NCBI GenBank assembly: GCA_963205285.1
Contig: CAUJJQ010000031.1
Location: forward strand, 1-9,452
Length of the DNA: 9,452 nucleotides
DNA from: Pseudomonadota bacterium
GTDB taxonomy: Bacteria; Pseudomonadota; Alphaproteobacteria; Sphingomonadales; Sphingomonadaceae
Direction: 5' to 3'
In this document: one piece after another, positions 5,532-9,452 of the stretch
Layout: each line of letters starts with the position of its first letter
How positions within the stretch are numbered: the stretch's first letter is position 1
Made by a program: the position numbers and the translations under genes
The notes under the pieces: model-generated
What the model was told of the DNA's origin: nothing
Database searches by the model: none
Seen by the model: the letters and a program-made list of their open reading frames with translations, nothing else

Positions 5532-7628
5532 TTGACGACCGTTTTAATCAGCGAACCCAATGCCAGTTCGGTGCTGACCTATCTGCCCTATGTTTGGGGT
5601 TTGTTGAAAACTGCCGCCGAGCAGGACCCTGATCTCAAAAACCAGATTAGCTGGTTCGACCCCATTTGTCGCCGCGACACAGCCGACAGGCTGATTGCTG
5701 ATTATGATCCGCCGAACGTCGATGTCCTTGGGCTTAGCTGTTACACGTGGAATTTCGACCTTCAGTGCGACATCGCCGCGCATATGAAGGCAGCAAACCC
5801 CCGCTGCATTACCGTCGTCGGCGGCCCTCACCCCCAGGTGAAGGATCCGGATTTCTTTCGCAAACATCGCTATTTTGATGTCGTGGCTTTCAAGGATGGC
5901 GAGGAAACGTTCAACGCCCTCCTCCGCGCCATAAGTCGCGGGGAGCGGGATTTTCGAAAGATTCCTGGACTCTATCTGCCCGACGGCGATACGCGCGACA
6001 TGCTATGCACGGGGCCACCGCGCACGCCGGTTGATTTCTCGGTCAGCCCCTATATCGCCCAGTCGGATTATTATTCCCGCCTTTTGTCGGAACAACCATC
6101 GATGCATTTTGGTGCCGTGTGGGAAACGAACAGGGGCTGCCCCTATAGCTGTGCCTATTGCGACTGGGGTTCGAACACTATGTCGAAAATCCGGCAATTC
6201 CAACTGGACCGTGTCTATGCGGAGATTGACTGGCTACACGCCAAAAGGCTCGGTTTGATAATGATGGCCGACGCGAATTTCGGCATTCTCCCCCGTGACA
6301 CCGATATCGCGGCCAGATTTGCCGACCTGTCAAATGCGGCAGGCCGTTCGGGCGTTTTCTATTTCAGCGCCGCCAAAAATAATCCGGCACGATCATTGGA
6401 GATATCGAAAATCCTTCTCGCGCACGGCGTCCGGTTTCAGCCCTCGCTCGCCATCCAGCATACCGACGTTGACGTGCTCGCAAGCGTAGATAGAAAGAAT
6501 ATTTCCCCGCAAAAGCAGTATGATGTCGCAAAGGAGCTTAGAAAGCTGGGCGCCAGCATCGATGTGCAGTTGATCATGGGCATGCCGGGTGACAATTTTG
6601 ATCGCTGGAAGGCATCGCTTGCTCAGTTGCTCTTATGGGGCTTGCACGATGATTATTCGATTTTCTTTTTCAACTTTCTGCCAAACGCGCCAGCTGCGGA
6701 TGCCGCCTATCGCGATTTCTGGCAGATTCAAACGATCAAGCGTGTCGTTCGTGATCCCAGCGCCGGCTTGCGCAGCCCAGTAGACAACGGAATCATTCAG
6801 GAAATTACCGTCGGTTCAAAAGTCTTTACGCCTGCCGAATGGGTGGAGATGAATTGCTATACATCGATATTCCGCGCCCTACACGGGGGCGGACTGACCC
6901 GCCTTGTCGCGATTGCGATGCACGCCAGTTGCGGCATCAGTTTTGCGACATTTTATGATGCGGTTATCGGCGAGTACCTCCGCCATATTTTCAAAGGCGG
7001 CGAAATCCACGCCTACACGCACGACATCTATGACAAGTTCCTGACCGTCGAATCCACGGTCGGCGAACAAACGACGGTGCCCGAACTGGGCGATGACGCG
7101 ATCATGCTGCATGTCGCCCATGCGGTGCTTGTCCGCTTGGCGATCCACGCCGATACATTTTTTGACGGCCTTGGTGATTTCCTGCGCCAACGCTTCGGCG
7201 GAGTGTCTGAAACGCTGCTGATGTCGCTGCTGGATTATCAGCGCAACATGCTGATCCTGCCCGATTATAATCCGGCCCACGGTAAAATATTCCCGCTGAC
7301 GCATGACTGGCCATCCTATTTCGCTGACATAGGGTCATCGGAAATAACCGAAGGCAGGGATCCGCCTCAGTTAATTTCCGCCAGCAATGTGTTCGTTGAA
7401 GAGGCGTTTCAGGACAAGGGATATTATGTCCGGCACGTCGATTGGGTCGGCAGCGAGGCGGCGGAAAGATGGCATAAATGGGTAAGTTTTTCCTTGGGTC
7501 TGGGGATGAAGGTCAACGCCATCCTTCACGAAGATATCCGCCTTGTCCCCGCGCAATCGACCAGCCGAACCCGCGCCTTTGGCCTATCCGCTCGCCTTAG
7601 CCGAGTGAAGGCATGGCTGGTCGGCTGA
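5532..7628 (+). CDS. Cobalamin-binding-type radical SAM protein (class B rSAM-like), 698 aa
   Basis: The protein uses a 4Fe-4S cluster to cleave SAM reductively; B12-dependent members often methylate unactivated carbon or phosphorus, though some do other chemistry. Residues about 1-165 look like the B12-binding Rossmann domain: VLGLSCYTWN (65-74), VVGGPHPQ (95-102) and KDGEETF (121-127). The DxHxxG cobalamin-ligand motif is not seen, as in many B12-radical SAM enzymes that bind B12 without a protein His ligand. The cluster motif is C203-PYS-C207-AY-C210 within WETNRGCPYSCAYCDWGS, followed by MMADANFGI (244-252) and VQLIMGMPG (345-353). About 310 residues C-terminal to the barrel (390-698) I cannot assign; they include Trp-rich stretches near 638-650. 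TTG (5532) is taken as the start from the ribosome site; MTTVLISEPN is a natural N-terminus for the first strand. The gene diverges from the exporter operon and ends 4 nt from the convergent GT4 gene. Modification of the exported glycan is inferred from context. Confidence 0.92.
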   Translation: MTTVLISEPNASSVLTYLPYVWGLLKTAAEQDPDLKNQISWFDPICRRDTADRLIADYDPPNVDVLGLSCYTWNFDLQCDIAAHMKAANPRCITVVGGPHPQVKDPDFFRKHRYFDVVAFKDGEETFNALLRAISRGERDFRKIPGLYLPDGDTRDMLCTGPPRTPVDFSVSPYIAQSDYYSRLLSEQPSMHFGAVWETNRGCPYSCAYCDWGSNTMSKIRQFQLDRVYAEIDWLHAKRLGLIMMADANFGILPRDTDIAARFADLSNAAGRSGVFYFSAAKNNPARSLEISKILLAHGVRFQPSLAIQHTDVDVLASVDRKNISPQKQYDVAKELRKLGASIDVQLIMGMPGDNFDRWKASLAQLLLWGLHDDYSIFFFNFLPNAPAADAAYRDFWQIQTIKRVVRDPSAGLRSPVDNGIIQEITVGSKVFTPAEWVEMNCYTSIFRALHGGGLTRLVAIAMHASCGISFATFYDAVIGEYLRHIFKGGEIHAYTHDIYDKFLTVESTVGEQTTVPELGDDAIMLHVAHAVLVRLAIHADTFFDGLGDFLRQRFGGVSETLLMSLLDYQRNMLILPDYNPAHGKIFPLTHDWPSYFADIGSSEITEGRDPPQLISASNVFVEEAFQDKGYYVRHVDWVGSEAAERWHKWVSFSLGLGMKVNAILHEDIRLVPAQSTSRTRAFGLSARLSRVKAWLVG

Positions 7629-7632
7629 TGAA

Positions 7633-8793
7633 CTAGGTCTGACCGGAAAGGGTGAGCAGCGTAGCACAAAGTGCGCCGACCGGGTCGGCAACGCTATACC
7701 CCCTGATCCGTTCCGCAGCCCGCGCGCCGATGGCCTGCCAGTCGGCACGGGCAGCCCATGCCCGTTCCAGCGCGGCATCGAGCGCGCTTTCGCTGGCGCT
7801 ATCGGCGAGAAAGCCGTTGACGCCATCGTCAACCACTTCGCCATTGCCACCGACATTGGTGACGATGGGCACGCGGCCCGCCAGCATGGCTTCGACCAGC
7901 GACAAGGGCAGTCCTTCGCAGCGCGAGGGGAGGATGAGGCCGTGGTGCCGCGCCCACACATCGCCCGGCGCATCGGTAAAACCCGCAAACCGAACGGAGC
8001 TAAGGCCGAGCAATTGCGCCATCCCAGCCAGCCCTTCGGCATTGTGACCGCTGCCGTAAAAGGTGACGCGCACTGGCCTGTCGCGCCATTTCGGCCGGGC
8101 CAGCAACCGCAGCAAAATATCCTGTCCCTTTTCACGGACGTCGAGCCGCGCGAGGCAGGCTAGGTCCAGCCTGTCGCCACCGGGCCATGATGGCGCGGCA
8201 TCCCATGCCACCTCGAACGGGTTGGGCACGATTTGTGCGTTGGTAAGGCGCCGCCCCAATTGTTCCTCGGTGACCGCAAGGTTATGCTGCGATACGAACA
8301 GCGCGGCGCGCGCTGCGGGGTAGATGCGCCGCAAACGGGTGCGCAAACTGTCTGACGGCCAATAGATATCGTCGGCCTTCTGACTGATAATTACCGTTGC
8401 CATGCCAAGCGCCTGTGCCGTTTCCGCCTCCAGCCAGCCGTCGTGATTGAGGCCTTGCGATATGACGACGAGGCAGGGGCGGCGTCGCCGGACCGCCTTG
8501 CGCATCTGCATCTGCGAAACGTGCCGCATGAACGGCCACAATATGGACGCCAGTGAACGCAGCTTGCGCGGCCACCAGCGCGGCCCGCGCAGATCGGTAA
8601 TGGTGCAGGGCGCATCAGCAAGCGCGCGGATTGCCGGATGGTTCCATATAATACGTGGTTTGAGCACGGCGATATCGTGCCCTTCGCCCGCCAAAACTGC
8701 TGCCGTGCGGCGCCACAATTCCTCGCTGCCGCCCCATTGTTCATTGCTGGAAACGAACAGGATACGGCGCTTTTCATTCGCGCTGACTGTCAC
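7633..8793 (-). CDS. Glycosyltransferase, family 4 (GT-B fold), about 386 aa
   Basis: This enzyme transfers a sugar from a nucleotide-sugar donor with retention, probably during assembly of the surface glycan at the cytoplasmic membrane face. The N-terminal acceptor half begins ILFVSSNEQWGGSEE, with the glycine-rich GGSEE loop near residues 21-25. The C-terminal donor half has ARLDVREKGQD (R216, K222) and the family EX7E motif E293-GLPLSLV-E301 in SRCEGLPLSLVEAML, then VTNVGGNGEVVDDGVNGFL. Length is normal for GT4. The start is uncertain. GTG at 8793 has GGGGGA about 10 nt upstream, while the open frame allows a TTG at 8811 (adding six residues) without a visible ribosome site. No ATG sits in the right place. 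Donor and acceptor cannot be told from sequence. The gene is convergent with the radical SAM gene and divergent from the GT2 gene, so it appears to be transcribed on its own. Confidence 0.9.
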   Translation of the reverse strand: MTVSANEKRRILFVSSNEQWGGSEELWRRTAAVLAGEGHDIAVLKPRIIWNHPAIRALADAPCTITDLRGPRWWPRKLRSLASILWPFMRHVSQMQMRKAVRRRRPCLVVISQGLNHDGWLEAETAQALGMATVIISQKADDIYWPSDSLRTRLRRIYPAARAALFVSQHNLAVTEEQLGRRLTNAQIVPNPFEVAWDAAPSWPGGDRLDLACLARLDVREKGQDILLRLLARPKWRDRPVRVTFYGSGHNAEGLAGMAQLLGLSSVRFAGFTDAPGDVWARHHGLILPSRCEGLPLSLVEAMLAGRVPIVTNVGGNGEVVDDGVNGFLADSASESALDAALERAWAARADWQAIGARAAERIRGYSVADPVGALCATLLTLSGQT

Positions 8794-8979
8794 GAAATAA
8801 TTATCCCCCAAATTGCAGGCCCGGAGCTTCGTGGCTCACGCCGTCAGGCTTTGACAGCATTTTCATTCTGCTGTCTTGCGCGGCGCTTGTCTTCGCAAAC
8901 GCACATCAATAGTCAAGGCATTGACACAGAACCAAAAGGCGCGCTGGCGCAAACGGGATCAAAACGGGGGGAATGATAT
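8794..8979. promoter_or_regulatory. Divergent intergenic region between the two glycosyltransferase genes
   Basis: The 186-nt gap holds two exact TTGACA hexamers on the plus strand (8851-8856 and 8921-8926), but neither has a TATAAT-like partner at 16-18 nt. The second is part of a small inverted repeat GTCAA-GGCA-TTGAC (8912-8925), whose left arm reads TTGAC on the minus strand. Promoters for both genes are expected here, but their positions are uncertain. No small gene is seen. Confidence 0.35.
8966..8972 (+). promoter_or_regulatory. G-rich ribosome-binding site for the GT2 gene (TTG start)
   Basis: GGGGGGA lies 7 nt before TTG at 8980-8982. An in-frame TGA at 8974-8976 closes the frame upstream, so TTG is the first possible start. 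The ATG at 8973 is in another frame and ends after four codons. Confidence 0.65.
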
Positions 8980-9452
8980 TTGGTTGACCAAAGGTCGCCG
9001 ACGGTGACGATTGTCGTGCCGGCATATAATGCCGCCGCGACCATCGACGAGACGCTCGCGTCCATCGCCGCACAAGAATATTGTGACTGGGAAATCGTCA
9101 TCGTCGATGACGGGTCGACCGACGCAACGGGCGACATTGCCCGCCGTTTCTGTGTTGGTGAGCCAAGGGCGCGGCTCGTCACTCAGGCCAATGGCGGCGT
9201 TGCCCGTGCGCGCAACCGGGGTTTGGCCGATGCCCGCACACGCTGGGTCGCCCCGGTAGATGCCGATGACATCTGGCACCCGGCCCATATATCGACACTG
9301 GTTGCGCTGGCACAGACGGCACCGCGCGAACCGGCAATGCTGTTCGCGCAATCCCGCCAGATCGACGTCCGGTCGAATGTGCTGCTGTCCCCCGATGTGC
9401 GTCATATCAGCGGATCGGCATTTGCCCTGATGGTGATGCGCAACATTGTCGG
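8980..9452 (+). CDS. Glycosyltransferase family 2 (GT-A fold), N-terminal part (runs off the right edge)
   Basis: The first 157 residues are present and the frame is open to the window end. GT2 enzymes transfer a sugar from a nucleotide donor with inversion, typically to lipid-linked glycan intermediates at the inner membrane. The canonical GT-A elements are in order: VTIVVPAYNAAATIDETLASI (first strand and helix, residues 9-29), IVIVDDGSTDAT (39-50, donor-binding Asp residues), QANGGVARARNRGLADA (69-85) and the metal-binding motif VDADDIW (93-99). No hydrophobic transmembrane segment is seen in the visible part. The TTG start at 8980 is forced by an upstream in-frame stop and supported by the G-rich ribosome site. 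A late alternative GTG at 9004 would remove part of the first strand. Sugar specificity cannot be inferred. Confidence 0.92.
   Translation, partial: MVDQRSPTVTIVVPAYNAAATIDETLASIAAQEYCDWEIVIVDDGSTDATGDIARRFCVGEPRARLVTQANGGVARARNRGLADARTRWVAPVDADDIWHPAHISTLVALAQTAPREPAMLFAQSRQIDVRSNVLLSPDVRHISGSAFALMVMRNIV

Noticed and set aside
8973..8987. Four-codon leader peptide (ATG ATA TTT GGT TGA) overlapping the GT2 start
   Set aside because: The ATG abuts the G-rich ribosome site with almost no spacing, and the frame is too short to support beyond chance.

Overview
The window is G+C-rich by eye. Its codon choice, weakly defined promoters, strong purine-rich Shine-Dalgarno sites and frequent non-ATG starts fit an alphaproteobacterium, perhaps a sphingomonad; the genus is a guess. 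It is accessory-type DNA: a cell-surface polysaccharide export and modification locus, with no RNA genes, insertion sequences, CRISPR arrays or phage genes that I can see. It is densely coding. The only gaps are two intergenic regions, 5291-5531 and 8794-8979, both between divergent genes.

Layout. The minus strand, read from 5290 down to 1, carries a tightly packed four-gene operon. First comes a six-helix ABC-2 permease (Wzm type, 4469-5290). Next is its ATPase with a C-terminal sugar-binding-like domain (Wzt type, 3175-4467). Third is a 979-residue protein with three phytanoyl-CoA dioxygenase (PhyH)-type domains (246-3185). Last is the N-terminal part of a probable SAM-dependent methyltransferase that runs off the left edge (1-246). 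Stop and start codons at the junctions are 1 nt apart or overlap, so translation is probably coupled. Diverging from this operon on the plus strand is a 698-residue cobalamin-binding-type radical SAM enzyme (5532-7628). It meets, tail to tail and only 4 nt apart, a minus-strand GT4 glycosyltransferase (7633-8793). Diverging from that is a plus-strand GT2 glycosyltransferase cut by the right edge (8980-9452).

How the genes could work together (inference). The two glycosyltransferases would help assemble a lipid-linked glycan on the cytoplasmic face. The dioxygenase-like protein, the radical SAM enzyme and the methyltransferase are modifying enzymes that could act on the glycan or its precursor. 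The Wzm/Wzt exporter would move the product across the inner membrane, with the Wzt C-terminal domain possibly reading the modified non-reducing end, as in known Wzm/Wzt O-antigen systems. The most unusual part is the triple PhyH protein. Its first two domains are tandem copies with an exact 312-residue offset between all iron-ligand positions. Its third domain is divergent and has Asn where the iron-ligand Asp is expected.
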